From: Celeribacter baekdonensis
GTDB taxonomy: Bacteria > Pseudomonadota > Alphaproteobacteria > Rhodobacterales > Rhodobacteraceae
DNA: 64,000 nucleotides
Assembly: GCF_003047105.1 (NCBI RefSeq)
Contig: NZ_CP028475.1
Location: 1,240,001 to 1,304,000, forward strand
Reading direction: 5' to 3'
This document shows, piece by piece, positions 44,790 through 53,762 of this stretch; the stretch's first letter is position 1; each line of letters opens with the position of its first letter. The notes beneath the pieces were generated by a model. It was not told where the DNA came from and did no database searches. It saw nothing but the letters and a program-made list of their open reading frames with translations. The translations under genes and the position numbers were made by a program.

Positions 44790-45338
44790 TTAAAGGTGCC
44801 TGCGCCGCTCTATCGCTGCGTCCAACCATGAAAGATGTTCGAATGTCCCAGATTCCACTGTCTCGGGAAAATCAATATGTTGGAAGGCAACACATCGCCC
44901 TAGGATCCCGCCACGATCCTGCAATAGATCGTCTGCAATCACAGTCCTGAGACGAACTGCCGTGCCTCGCGCAACAGAAAGGCGTCTCATTACGGAAGAA
45001 ATAGAATAGCTGATACGCAGCTTTTTCGCAGCGTGGGCGTTGATGGCAATTTCGGTTCCTAAGAACCAAATTCGCAAGGGAAGATTACTTCGCTCAAAGA
45101 CTGTCCCCTGTCGAGCCGAAAACTGACAACGACATTTTTTGCAGTGATAGAACTGCCGAGTACTTAAAGGGGACACCTCAGATGCTTCGCATTTCGGACA
45201 AGTTACGCCATGCGGAAACCGGACCTCTACCAGCCGTCGCACGCATTCTTCTTCTGTGCGAAAAGTCTTGGCGACGCCGTTTGGGGGCAAAGCCAAACAG
45301 AGTGATTTCCAATGAATTTCTGCCGCAATCTCATCCAT
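44790..45338 (-). CDS. IS1595-type zinc-ribbon protein (transposase N-terminal part)
   Basis: 182 residues from ATG 45338. A zinc ribbon, VTCPKCEASEVSPL and YHCKKCRCQFSARQGTVFERS, is followed by PLRIWFLGTEIAINAHAAKKLRIS, as in IS1595-family transposases and their truncated relatives. The DDE/ISXO2 catalytic domain that normally follows is missing; after residue ~150 the sequence is unfamiliar. It is therefore either a truncated transposase or a domesticated zinc-ribbon protein. Confidence 0.65.
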   Translation of the reverse strand: MDEIAAEIHWKSLCLALPPNGVAKTFRTEEECVRRLVEVRFPHGVTCPKCEASEVSPLSTRQFYHCKKCRCQFSARQGTVFERSNLPLRIWFLGTEIAINAHAAKKLRISYSISSVMRRLSVARGTAVRLRTVIADDLLQDRGGILGRCVAFQHIDFPETVESGTFEHLSWLDAAIERRRHL

Positions 45339-45600
45339 AATTAAAACATGGCATCTGATGGCGACGATGACCAGCCGACAGCGCCGCAGATAAAACTGCA
45401 AAACCTCATGTGGATTACCTCGCAAACATTGTTTCCAAAAACTCTCGTGGTGAGAACAGGGTCCGAGTTTTCGAGGCCATTTACACTATGCGGAGTTTTT
45501 CGACGAAACGGGCGGAAAGCAAGCGTAATTGGGCTGACCCTGCACGTTGGTCGAGCTCCCGCTAGGATCACGGCATAGCTGTGAACAAGGGAGTCAGACG

Positions 45601-45690
45601 ATGGAATATTTTGTTGGATTAGATGTGTCGCTTCGGTCGTGTGCGATGTGCGTCGTCGATAACAGAGGCAAGGTTTACCTCGAACGAGAG
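45601..45690 (+). pseudogene. IS110-family transposase, N-terminal fragment
   Basis: The opening MEYFVGLDVSLRSCAMCVVD with NRGKVYLEREL is the start of the RuvC-like DEDD domain of IS110 transposases, with the first catalytic Asp in GLDVS. A GGGAG ribosome site and the usual IS110 leader remain. After ~30 codons the similarity ends and the frame is meaningless. Confidence 0.8.
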
Positions 45691-46004
45691 CTATGCCTTC
45701 ACCTCGTGGCGTTGCGCCACCGTTGCTCTGCCAACGGCGGCGTAAAAACCTGCCACTGTGGCGGAGCAAAAGTAGGCCAGTTTGGGGTGTGCGCCTTGGA
45801 GCGTGCAGCCCTCACATAGCAGGCACGCTCCAAAGGGCATTGTCCGTCAGGCCAATTCTGTGGGGATCATGTTTCGGTGGTGGCGAATCGAAGGATGAAT
45901 ATTTCAAGAGAAACTTTTGGACTCAACAAAACTATCGCGCACTCAACTCTCTGAATGCGCAACTCGTGAGTGAGGTGCGCAATAGATACAGTTTCCCTAA
46001 AAGT

Positions 46005-46199
46005 ATGCGTCGTGTGGGATATATAATTATGACCAGTATTGCTGTAATGTTCGCGGGTGTGATTGCCTTAGCTACACTTTCTGTATCGGCATTTCTTGGA
46101 GTTTCGCTATTTTGGATGTTTGCAAGCTATCTTGCAGCCGGATATGGCACTCTCGCAATGATCAGCGCTTACATATATTTTACGAAAACAGATTTGTGA
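46005..46199 (+). CDS. Small membrane protein
   Basis: 64 residues if begun at ATG 46005; an in-frame extension upstream (FKRNFWTQQNYRALNSLNAQ) could be part of a longer protein whose 5' end was lost to the IS110 insertion. Two hydrophobic segments (IIMTSIAVMFAGVIALATLS; AFLGVSLFWMFASYLAAGYG) predict a hairpin in the inner membrane. Base composition is A+T-richer than neighbours. Family not recognised. A comparable tiny membrane protein lies at 53420. Confidence 0.5.
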   Translation: MRRVGYIIMTSIAVMFAGVIALATLSVSAFLGVSLFWMFASYLAAGYGTLAMISAYIYFTKTDL

Positions 46200-46229
46200 C
46201 CATTGGTAAGACTGCATGTCTTTTTTCAG

Positions 46230-46664
46230 CGGTGCGCGCATGAAGGATCAACTGCTGTGCGGTATCATCGACGCGTTGAATGACAAGCCGAAAGCAGCGA
46301 AAAAACCGGAAATCGGCATTAAATCCTTGAATACAAAATTGGCCAGTTGACGCTGGGAAAGTGATTTCATGGAAGGTGTACTCGCCAAGGCCGGCCTCCT
46401 GCCAAGCGCAAAGAAATGACCGAACGCACCAAAAAGCTCACCCTGACACGGAAAGCCGAACTTCTGGTGATCAGCGGTGACGACCCGTATTGCCGCTGCG
46501 TCCAGTCGGCGGCGCGGACCTCAAACTGGTGCGTCGAACCGACGAGTACTGATGGGCTAAGCAGCGATTCGACCGCCCGCACAAGAGGCGCCCGATATTT
46601 AGCCGGTCAGACGCCCGATCAGGCATATCAGATCAATCCGCAGCCAATCCCGGTGGCGGCATAA
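46230..46664 (+). pseudogene. IS3-family element remnant (orfA tail, orfB head and tail)
   Basis: Read with frameshifts, it gives an OrfA tail (SDFMEGVLAKAGLLPSAKK), the OrfB start (MTERTKKLTLTRKAELLVIS) and, after a large internal deletion, the typical OrfB C terminus (QTPDQAYQINPQPIPVAA). The whole catalytic core is missing, so it is inactive. Confidence 0.78.
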
Positions 46665-46795
46665 CCGAGCGGGAAATCCACTTAAGAAACGGCTCTAAAC
46701 TGTTCAAACACACCGAACCACCTCTATTCATTCGTGGCTAAATGAAAAGACATTTTGCCTAACTATTACTTGTCATTCACGCGCCACAAGGCCAT

Positions 46796-48661
46796 CTACA
46801 AACCATACAAGGAGAACTCTAAACCTCCCACCAAAACTGCGCAAATCGCACCAATTGCAGAGCTGTGCCACCAAGTTTTTTGGCCGGGGCTGCTGAAGAT
46901 GGTCACAGACAGGAAGACGGCAGGCGCGGCGCCGATAAAAACGCTCATGGCAGCGAACGCCAACAAAAGAAGAAGAATCTTTGCGTCAGCTTGAAGTGCC
47001 TTTGGCAATTGCGATACCGGTGCGATCCCGGAGTAAATGGCGGACTTAGCCATGGTCAGGGTAACAACAAAAAGACCGCCAGCGGTCACTATAGGAAAGA
47101 CCGCAGCCTGCATTTTAAAACTGTAGGAGCCGGCAGCGACAAGAGCGACAAGAGCAAAAGAAAGGGCAATGAGAGCCCACTGTAAGGGGGCCCCTTCGGG
47201 TCGCGAATCCTGTTGAAGGCGATTATGCACGTATTTCCTTCGCATAAAGAGAACAGCGATCAAGACGACCACAGCGCAGATGATGCTGGGACGTATAAGC
47301 CAGTGAAAGCCGTTCAACTGCGTTGCCAGCATAAAGTTTTTCTCAAGGATTGGGCCAAGCACCAATCCGAGGACAAAAGAAGGCCTAGACCATCCCTGTT
47401 GCCTCATCAGGATGCCAAGGGTCCCAAAGACGACCAGGACAAGCACAACTGGCAATGTTGGTGTCGGCAAAGTAACCGATAACGAAACCGCCATGACCGT
47501 AATAGCCACGACAATATTCGCGCGCAGCAGCGCAATACGGACAAGCAGCGGCGTCAAGGCCAGGCTCATCACTGATCCAATCGTATTTGCCAGTAAAAGC
47601 GCAATCACGATTGCTACGACAATTTCTCTGTGCTGGGCGATCAAAACGGGGCCCGGCTCGATGCCTTGAATAATTAAGGCACTTAGGATCAGTGTCATGG
47701 AAGCGCTACCGGGCAAGCCCAACGCCAAAGTCGGGATCAAGGTCCCCCCCTCCGTGGCATTGGCCGCGCTTTCGGGCGCGATTACCCCTCTTATGTTGCC
47801 TTGGCCAAAATCCGGACCGTCTCCCCGATGACGGGAGGCAATCCCGTAGACAAGCCAGGAAATCACCGACAGGCCGATCCCTGGGATCATGCCTACGATG
47901 CAGGCCAGCGCGCTAGACTTCACCACAAGCCCCTTTTCACGCCAAACATCACGCATGCCCAAGATGATGTCCTCTTTCCGAAAGCCAACATCACGCGCCG
48001 AGATGCGCCCACGGACCAGAAGCGGGCCTATCTCTGGTAGAGCAAACATGCTGAGCAACACGATGGAAATGGGCAACCCATCCCACAGATATAATGAGCC
48101 GAAGGTCCAGCGCTCTTCCCCGGTGAAACTGTCTAAACCAACAAACGAAAAGGTCACCCCCATGAGGGCAGAAGCAAGCCCTTCTCTTGGTTTCATTCCG
48201 TTCAGAAGGACCACACAGGAGAGACCCAGCATGGCGACAGCGAAATAATCGGGGATTTTGAGCCAACTTGCCGCTACGGTCATAAACGGGATCGCGGCCA
48301 GAAGAACCAACGCACCGAAGATTCCTCCGAAAAAAGCTGATGTATAGGCGGCAATAAATGCTCTCCCCGCTTGACCTTGCTTGGCAAGCGCATGCCCGTC
48401 CAAGGCCGTAGGACTGGCCCCGGCCGAGCCGGGAACCCCAATAAGAATCGCTGGAATCGTATCGGAGATCGTTACCGCAGCGGCCAGTCCCATCAAAAGG
48501 CTGATCGCGCTTTCTGGTCCCATGCCAAAGGTCAGAGGGACGAGGATCGACAGGCCAAACACGCCTCCTAATCCCGGGATGACCCCAATGAGCAAGCCTG
48601 CTGACACTCCTAGCATGAGCATAGTGAAAGCGTCGGCCGTGAGTAAGGTCATGACATCCAT
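46796..48661 (-). CDS. Tripartite tricarboxylate transporter: fused TctA-TctB membrane protein
   Basis: 621 residues. The first ~490 are a TctA permease: MLGVSAGLLIGVIPGLGGVFG, then the highly conserved TIPAILIGVPGSAGASPTALDGH and its inverted repeat around GIGLSVISWLVYG and LALGLPGSASM. The last ~130 residues (ALIALSFALVALVAAGSYSF to LEFSLYGL) have four hydrophobic segments like the small subunit TctB, normally a separate gene. It imports carboxylates, driven by an ion gradient, with the binding protein encoded upstream. Confidence 0.87.
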   Translation of the reverse strand: MDVMTLLTADAFTMLMLGVSAGLLIGVIPGLGGVFGLSILVPLTFGMGPESAISLLMGLAAAVTISDTIPAILIGVPGSAGASPTALDGHALAKQGQAGRAFIAAYTSAFFGGIFGALVLLAAIPFMTVAASWLKIPDYFAVAMLGLSCVVLLNGMKPREGLASALMGVTFSFVGLDSFTGEERWTFGSLYLWDGLPISIVLLSMFALPEIGPLLVRGRISARDVGFRKEDIILGMRDVWREKGLVVKSSALACIVGMIPGIGLSVISWLVYGIASRHRGDGPDFGQGNIRGVIAPESAANATEGGTLIPTLALGLPGSASMTLILSALIIQGIEPGPVLIAQHREIVVAIVIALLLANTIGSVMSLALTPLLVRIALLRANIVVAITVMAVSLSVTLPTPTLPVVLVLVVFGTLGILMRQQGWSRPSFVLGLVLGPILEKNFMLATQLNGFHWLIRPSIICAVVVLIAVLFMRRKYVHNRLQQDSRPEGAPLQWALIALSFALVALVAAGSYSFKMQAAVFPIVTAGGLFVVTLTMAKSAIYSGIAPVSQLPKALQADAKILLLLLAFAAMSVFIGAAPAVFLSVTIFSSPGQKTWWHSSAIGAICAVLVGGLEFSLYGL

Positions 48662-48707
48662 CTGGGATCTCTCATCTGGTCAAACCGGGTGGCGCGCGCG
48701 AAATGCC

Positions 48708-49688
48708 TCAGTCAAGCATTGCGCCCGCCCGTGCCAAAACCTCTAAGGGTGTTTTCTGAATGCGATCCAGATGATCCTCAAGTTCAGCTCCGGTGATCGG
48801 GCTCGGCTGCATACGCAACTTTGCTGCCTCAGCGAGGAACTCGGGATCCTGCACCATGGCATCAAAGGCCTGTCGATACACGGTTAGGATATCCTCGGGC
48901 GTGCCGGGCGGTAGGGCAAAACTATATTGAAACAGCTCATGCGATAAAATAAAATCAACAATTTCAATATCTTCAGGCGCTTCAACGAGATCGCGAAGAA
49001 GCGGATAAGGTAGGTCAAGGTTAGGGCGGTAGGAGGCCTGCAAAATCGGTGTCATCGTTCCGGGTTCGAACACCTTTTCAAGATCACGCACCCGCAACGA
49101 ACAATACCCATCCAATTCGCCGCGAATGATCGCCGCTCGTACTGGTGCCGTACCTGAAAATCCCCTAACGATTTCAAAATCAGCATGCAGCGTGTTTTGG
49201 ACCAAGCGGGTGATAACATCGGTGGTTCCAGAAGTGGTTGCACCAAGTTGGAAAGTTTGTTCCGCAAAGTCCGAGATGTCCGCAATTCCAAGACTGGACG
49301 AGACTGCACAAAGGCGTTCTTGCGTCGTTCCGATCCCACCGATCCAGCTGAGCTGGGAAAAGTCGAGTCCAACCAAGGCTGGATCAAAGGTCGCACCGAC
49401 AGGAAACCATGAGGATATCGAGCCGATAACGGTACCATCAGCGGGCTCTTTGGCGAGCATCATTTTTGCGAGCCTCAAAGACCCCGCGCCATCAACATTT
49501 TCAACGTAGATCGACCCAGCCTCTGGCAGGAAACGACCAAGATGGTTTGCCATCAAGCGAGCATTTACATCATATCCACCACCAACGGCAAAACCGACCT
49601 TGATGACAATATCCGCATAGGCGCTTATCGGAGCGAAAATCGCCGCGCCCGCCAAAATTACAGCCCAGCCTGTCTTCTTGTTGATCAT
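48708..49688 (-). CDS. TctC/Bug-family periplasmic solute-binding protein
   Basis: 326 residues from ATG 49688, with the signal peptide MINKKTGWAVILAGAAIFAPISAYA. The mature start IKVGFAVGGGYDVNARLMANHLGRFLP is the Bug-family ligand loop, followed by YVENVDGAGSLRLAKMM. It delivers a carboxylic acid to the TctA-TctB fusion protein (gap ~46 bases). Ligand unknown; citrate, tricarballylate, terephthalate and other acids are known for the family. Confidence 0.88.
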   Translation of the reverse strand: MINKKTGWAVILAGAAIFAPISAYADIVIKVGFAVGGGYDVNARLMANHLGRFLPEAGSIYVENVDGAGSLRLAKMMLAKEPADGTVIGSISSWFPVGATFDPALVGLDFSQLSWIGGIGTTQERLCAVSSSLGIADISDFAEQTFQLGATTSGTTDVITRLVQNTLHADFEIVRGFSGTAPVRAAIIRGELDGYCSLRVRDLEKVFEPGTMTPILQASYRPNLDLPYPLLRDLVEAPEDIEIVDFILSHELFQYSFALPPGTPEDILTVYRQAFDAMVQDPEFLAEAAKLRMQPSPITGAELEDHLDRIQKTPLEVLARAGAMLD

Positions 49689-49719
49689 GTTATCTCCTTT
49701 GGATCTTGGTTGGTTGGAT

Positions 49720-50583
49720 CTACGAGCGAACGGCTGAGATTCTGATGGTTTCGTTGCCAGGCATATGCGAGGGGACTTCCCCTCTTCGGCTGTAAGTATG
49801 GGTCCCAAGGATGCAGAATGAGGCCGCCTCCAACAGCGTGATCACTTCGTCTTTTGAACGAAAATACCACATCTTCGAGGTCTCCAGAGCTTCCCTGAAG
49901 AGGCCGGCCAACAGCTCTGGCGTAATAAGATCGCGATATGGGGAGATCGATTGCAGGTCCAAGATCCTTTGGACCATCTCATCATGAACGGCCAATGGAA
50001 ATCGTGGTGCGCCATAGGCGGCCATTGGTTTGATCCGGTTCACGGCGCATAGCAATCCACCCGAACTGAGAGCATCAGCCCAAGCCTGCACCACCACCTG
50101 TTTATCTTCGGGAGATGAAAAAGGCAGAAGATTATGAGCAACAATCACATCTGCTTTCACGTTCAACCCAGCCCGAAGGTCGGCTTTGGCTATGGAAAGA
50201 TTGACTCCAAGCCGCTTTGCAGTCCGCACATTTGCTTTAAGAGGAGTGTCGCATAGATCAATGACATGCACCGCCAAATCTGACGGTGGCGACGGCAATT
50301 TAGAGAGCATTGCCTTTAGAATGCCATCGTCGGCAGCGCCTGAAATAACCAATTTGCGCGCGCCGGCCCCAACGGCGGCTGCGGTCTGATCTGCGATGAA
50401 TTCTTTGTCACGCAATGTGGTGGGGAGGAGATTGAAAAGCTGTGTAAACGGCCACGATCCGTGAAACCCTTTACAGTCTTGCGCGCACCCATTTAGCGCA
50501 TCTTGCAGGATGTCCTGCGCTGTTTCCGCCAGAGCCTGCAGAGTCTCGCCTGTGAATAATGCGCGTTCGTCTCTGACACTCAT
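49720..50583 (-). CDS. Methyltransferase-like protein (class I SAM fold, probable)
   Basis: 287 residues. GARKLVISGAADDGILKAML looks like SAM motif I, HVIDLCDTPLKAN like motif II, SIAKADLRAGLNVKADVIVAHNLLPF like motifs III-IV, and WADALSSGGLLCAVN like motif V. It thus probably methylates a small molecule or peptide. The start overlaps the stop of the ATP-grasp gene (ATGA), and the TTT transporter genes follow 31 bases on, so all four may form one unit. Confidence 0.65.
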   Translation of the reverse strand: MSVRDERALFTGETLQALAETAQDILQDALNGCAQDCKGFHGSWPFTQLFNLLPTTLRDKEFIADQTAAAVGAGARKLVISGAADDGILKAMLSKLPSPPSDLAVHVIDLCDTPLKANVRTAKRLGVNLSIAKADLRAGLNVKADVIVAHNLLPFSSPEDKQVVVQAWADALSSGGLLCAVNRIKPMAAYGAPRFPLAVHDEMVQRILDLQSISPYRDLITPELLAGLFREALETSKMWYFRSKDEVITLLEAASFCILGTHTYSRRGEVPSHMPGNETIRISAVRS

Positions 50584-51629
50584 GACTGAAAGATCCTTTC
50601 GACGGGCTCTTCGCCGATGTCCGCGCCGGATCGCCAGTTTTGGGGGGTCGCAAAATGCTCTTCCAGAGCACGCACAATCGGATGTTGAAGGCGCGTCGCC
50701 CTCGCCTGCGAGCGCTCATCAGCGCCTGTGGCAAAGAAAATAGACATCGCAGCGTTGGCTTCGAAAAGTATCGCCCGCCGATTTTCAAGATCGACACCAA
50801 TGTCTAGGCCAAAAAAATCCAGTTTCACACGAACTGGCACCTCGCTGAGCATGTTGTGAAAAACAGGATCACTCATCAATTGCTCTGAGATCGAGGCCTC
50901 CCACGCTTCATCCGTTGTTTTGCTGGATGCGGTCTGGTTGTGGATGCGCCAGTTTTCCGCACGCTTTACATGTCGCACAAACATGCGCTCGCCGACATAA
51001 ACAATCCGAGACTTAATGAAGTCCCCAGATGTGTTTGAGTAATCGACGTATTGGGTCATGAAGTGGGACTTACCTTGCCAATGCGTCTTGTAAACTTTTG
51101 GCCAGTCGAACGGATTGTCGATTTTGACAAGATCGCGGCCAGTTTGAGATTTAGCCGGACGCACGAGCACCGGGTAATTGAAACCGTTTGCTTCAAAAGC
51201 TCTCTGAAAACTGTTGTTCTCATCAGCCATGAAACGCACACATTTAGGAACGACCAGGTTGGGTATCCCTGCCAAACGTTTTGCGCTGAGATCTCGACGT
51301 GTCATCGCCACAGCCCGAGGATGATTAAATATAGGGATTTTGTCTCCAAAGGCCCGGTCAAGACCAATGAGTGCATTGCGATATTCGTCTGCGTCCGCAC
51401 ACATGTTTACAATCCAGCTGCCACCTTTGTATTCAACCGGAGTCTGCGGTGGGTAAAGGAAGGGAACAGACTGTTTTTTAATCTTCGGCAGGAGACTTTC
51501 TGGAAATCCAAGGCGGTTAGGCCAAATGTAAAGTGGGCGCCCATGTGGCGCGACCTTCACCATAACTTGGCCACTGTCAGGCACCGCATCAAACAAGATA
51601 CCTTTTCCTTTTTTGATCTTTACGGACAT
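50580..51629 (-). CDS. ATP-grasp-like enzyme
   Basis: 349 residues from ATG 51629; an in-frame ATG at 51662 would add 11. The central and C-terminal parts look like an ATP-grasp ligase: YPVLVRPAKSQTGRDLVKID (glycine loop and Lys), SRIVYVGERMFVRHVKRAENW, and near the end FFGLDIGVDLENRRAILFEANAAM with the metal-binding acidic and Asn residues. ATP-grasp enzymes activate a carboxylate as acyl phosphate and join it to an amine or thiol. With a methyltransferase and a carboxylate importer encoded next, it may build or modify a small peptide-like compound. Substrate unknown. Confidence 0.68.
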   Translation of the reverse strand: MSVKIKKGKGILFDAVPDSGQVMVKVAPHGRPLYIWPNRLGFPESLLPKIKKQSVPFLYPPQTPVEYKGGSWIVNMCADADEYRNALIGLDRAFGDKIPIFNHPRAVAMTRRDLSAKRLAGIPNLVVPKCVRFMADENNSFQRAFEANGFNYPVLVRPAKSQTGRDLVKIDNPFDWPKVYKTHWQGKSHFMTQYVDYSNTSGDFIKSRIVYVGERMFVRHVKRAENWRIHNQTASSKTTDEAWEASISEQLMSDPVFHNMLSEVPVRVKLDFFGLDIGVDLENRRAILFEANAAMSIFFATGADERSQARATRLQHPIVRALEEHFATPQNWRSGADIGEEPVERIFQS

Positions 51630-51662
51630 AGTGAAACTCTTGGAACCTCTTGTTGATTTCAT

Positions 51663-52888
51663 GGGCGCAGTTTTCAGGACCGCTCGACTTGCATCACGTT
51701 TTCAAGGGCCCCCGATCTTGCATGGACATGCCTTTGAGCCGTAGCATTAGGTGTGGTTCCCGATCAAAGCGCCTGTAATCTCCGCGTATTAGGCGCCCCC
51801 CACGAAGGTCGACTTGGGACCACAGCGAATACTCAATATTTTCGTCCCCTGATTAAAAAAAACCACGCCAAATTGGCGTGGAGAAGGTGTTGAGCTGTGA
51901 GGTCGAGCACAGCAAATTTAAACTCGCTGGACACGCTTTCATTCAAATCACTTGGTGCCCTTCAAATCAAATTCTCTTTAGTACATGCCTATCCCCTTTA
52001 GAGAAGCGCTATGAGGAAATGGAAACTTTTGCGCATACATCAACTCAAAGGCGCATCACATCGCCCAACTTGAATGATGATTTTAACGCTATGCTTGCCC
52101 ACCCCGGCACTCATCATCGCATTTACGCCGGTCTTTTTTCTGTGACCATGCAGCACGTCCAACCAGACTTGACCCTGAACTATTCTCACCCTTTCAGAAA
52201 CTTGCGCAGGCACCTGATCAGACGCTCAGGGTGTCGCGGGAGGACCGTTCGGCAGGTCGGACGATCTCTTTACCGACGTCGATCAGGCGCAACCGCAAAC
52301 CTGCTTCGGCTGGACCAGCGTGCCGAGGTCGTGGAACCCGAATGCAACTTTCGATCCCGCGCCAATCGAAAGACACTTTGGAATCGCGCGCAAACCACCT
52401 CATATTTGCTGAGATACCGCCCGTATCACACACGAGACTTCACGTAGGTGCTGTGCTTATCACCCCCCCCGAGACCGCGCAGCAAATACATATCTCGTGT
52501 TGCCTGCCCGATCAGAATGCATCACCGGCAAATGTCCCAATGCTGGCTACACATACTGGTCGGGCAAAACCTTGTGGGCTGACCGTTTTGTTTGCGATGA
52601 GTGAAGTGGTCCTCTCTTTTGAGACAGGTTCGCAATGCCGCCAAAGCAACCTTGTCTTAAACCGACCTGCAAAATTTCCGCGCTTTGCCGCCTGTAATGC
52701 CTTCAAAAATTTAGGATGCGGCATAGGCCACCGTCCGATTTTCCGGGACCCTCTTTAGTGAAGGCGATCATTGGAGTGGCCGAACAACTAAAGAGAATCT
52801 CATTCACCTTTCGGGCGAACACTACAGGGATCAATCCGCTGTAAGTGTGAGGGAACAAAGATTTAAATTCAAATGCAGGTGGCAAATC
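51663..52888. other. Long gene-poor stretch
   Basis: About 1.2 kb with only short, overlapping open frames that lack ribosome sites and recognisable products. One terminator-like hairpin (51863-51881) is present. It may be decayed DNA, since some frames hold blocks of plausible codon use but none persists. Confidence 0.6.
51863..51881 (-). terminator. Minus-strand terminator-like hairpin
   Basis: CCACGCCAA and TTGGCGTGG form a 9-bp stem with a one-base centre; on the minus strand eight Ts follow. No intact minus-strand gene lies upstream of it, so it may mark the end of a lost gene. Confidence 0.7.
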
Positions 52889-53386
52889 ATGTTCAGTATC
52901 TTCGACGGGATGGATGCAAAATGTCTGTTCCTGAGCCAATCGAAAGTTCTGGCGCACACCTTGCCAATTATGCTGGTGGAAAACGACGCAACCGTGACCT
53001 GTTGCGAAGATTACAGCGAGTTCATGCGGTGTCTCGACGCCATTCCTGGGATCAATTTTGCATTCATCGACGTCGACAGTTTCGGCGGCATCGCCGCTCA
53101 GTATGACAGGATTAGGGAAATGCGGGGGCGGTTCCCGGACGTGGCGACAATTCTGGTATCTTCAGATTTCAGCACAGATGAATTCGGAACGCACAGATTA
53201 TTTCTCGCAGATGTTTCTCTCCGACTGCCTGTTACCTACTCCTGCCTTGAACTCGCACTGCTGCAAGCGCCCGTGAACAATCGCGTTTGGGTTCAACGCC
53301 TCAACTCTGCACTTACACACGCGCCCACACGATCGGTTGTGCAATCCTTAAAGCGTGGACAACGCGATTTCCGAAGTCACCCGTAA
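52889..53386 (+). CDS. Degenerate receiver-domain-like protein
   Basis: 165 residues from ATG 52889 (ATG 52910 also possible; neither has a strong ribosome site). Hydrophobic strands and the segment INFAFIDVDSFGGIAAQ, with Asp61 at the phosphoacceptor position, and DVATILVSSDFS recall a CheY-like receiver. The acidic pair after the first strand is absent (CLFLSQSKVL) and the Lys near the end is not obvious, so it may be a pseudo-receiver. No output domain is visible. It lies ~900 bases from a hybrid-kinase/response-regulator locus and could be linked to it. Confidence 0.5.
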   Translation: MFSIFDGMDAKCLFLSQSKVLAHTLPIMLVENDATVTCCEDYSEFMRCLDAIPGINFAFIDVDSFGGIAAQYDRIREMRGRFPDVATILVSSDFSTDEFGTHRLFLADVSLRLPVTYSCLELALLQAPVNNRVWVQRLNSALTHAPTRSVVQSLKRGQRDFRSHP

Positions 53387-53419
53387 GATTGGTTCGTAAC
53401 GAAATAGAAGACGTGAAAT

Positions 53420-53587
53420 ATGATATTTTTTGGGATTTTGGCTCTAGTTGCATTCATCTTTACATCCCTCGTGATGATACTCATCGGCCTCAATGTTCTA
53501 TTTTCGCTTTCATTGGGCCTGCTTATCGCAAATTTGGTCGTGATTATCGTTGCTGCTTGTTTCGAGGCATGTGACAGATATAAATAA
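53420..53587 (+). CDS. 55-residue hydrophobic membrane protein
   Basis: ATG 53420 to TAA 53585-53587 encodes MIFFGILALVAFIFTSLVMI followed by LIGLNVLFSLSLGLLIANLV and VIIVAACFEACDRYK. It has one or two membrane-spanning helices and a short basic, Cys-containing tail. GTGAAATATG precedes with no strong ribosome site. Codon positions are coherent and hydrophobicity uninterrupted, which favours a real gene. Function unknown. Confidence 0.5.
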   Translation: MIFFGILALVAFIFTSLVMILIGLNVLFSLSLGLLIANLVVIIVAACFEACDRYK

Positions 53588-53762
53588 GAAATTTACGACT
53601 TGTCGTAATAAGTTAAGGGCAGTCACTGACCCGTTACTCATCTAGGTGAAAGACATGCCACCAGATCGCTGACAAACGCGACCTCCGGGCGATCTCCGTC
53701 ATGTCCATTGATCATATGAGCCGATTTGAATAGTCGAAACAATTGATTGTTCTTAGCCCTGC

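Noticed and set aside
35903..46664. CRISPR-associated transposon
   Set aside because: TnsA/TniA/TniB-like genes suggested it, but no cas gene, repeat-spacer array or intact tniQ is present in the window.
43974..46700. Possible right end (ACA-terminated inverted copy of the left end) of the Tn7-like element
   Set aside because: CTACA at about 44131 was examined, but the preceding bases do not match the left end and no GAAGA target duplication follows.
51878..52758. Several overlapping open frames on both strands
   Set aside because: None has a convincing start, coherent codon use along its length or a recognisable motif.
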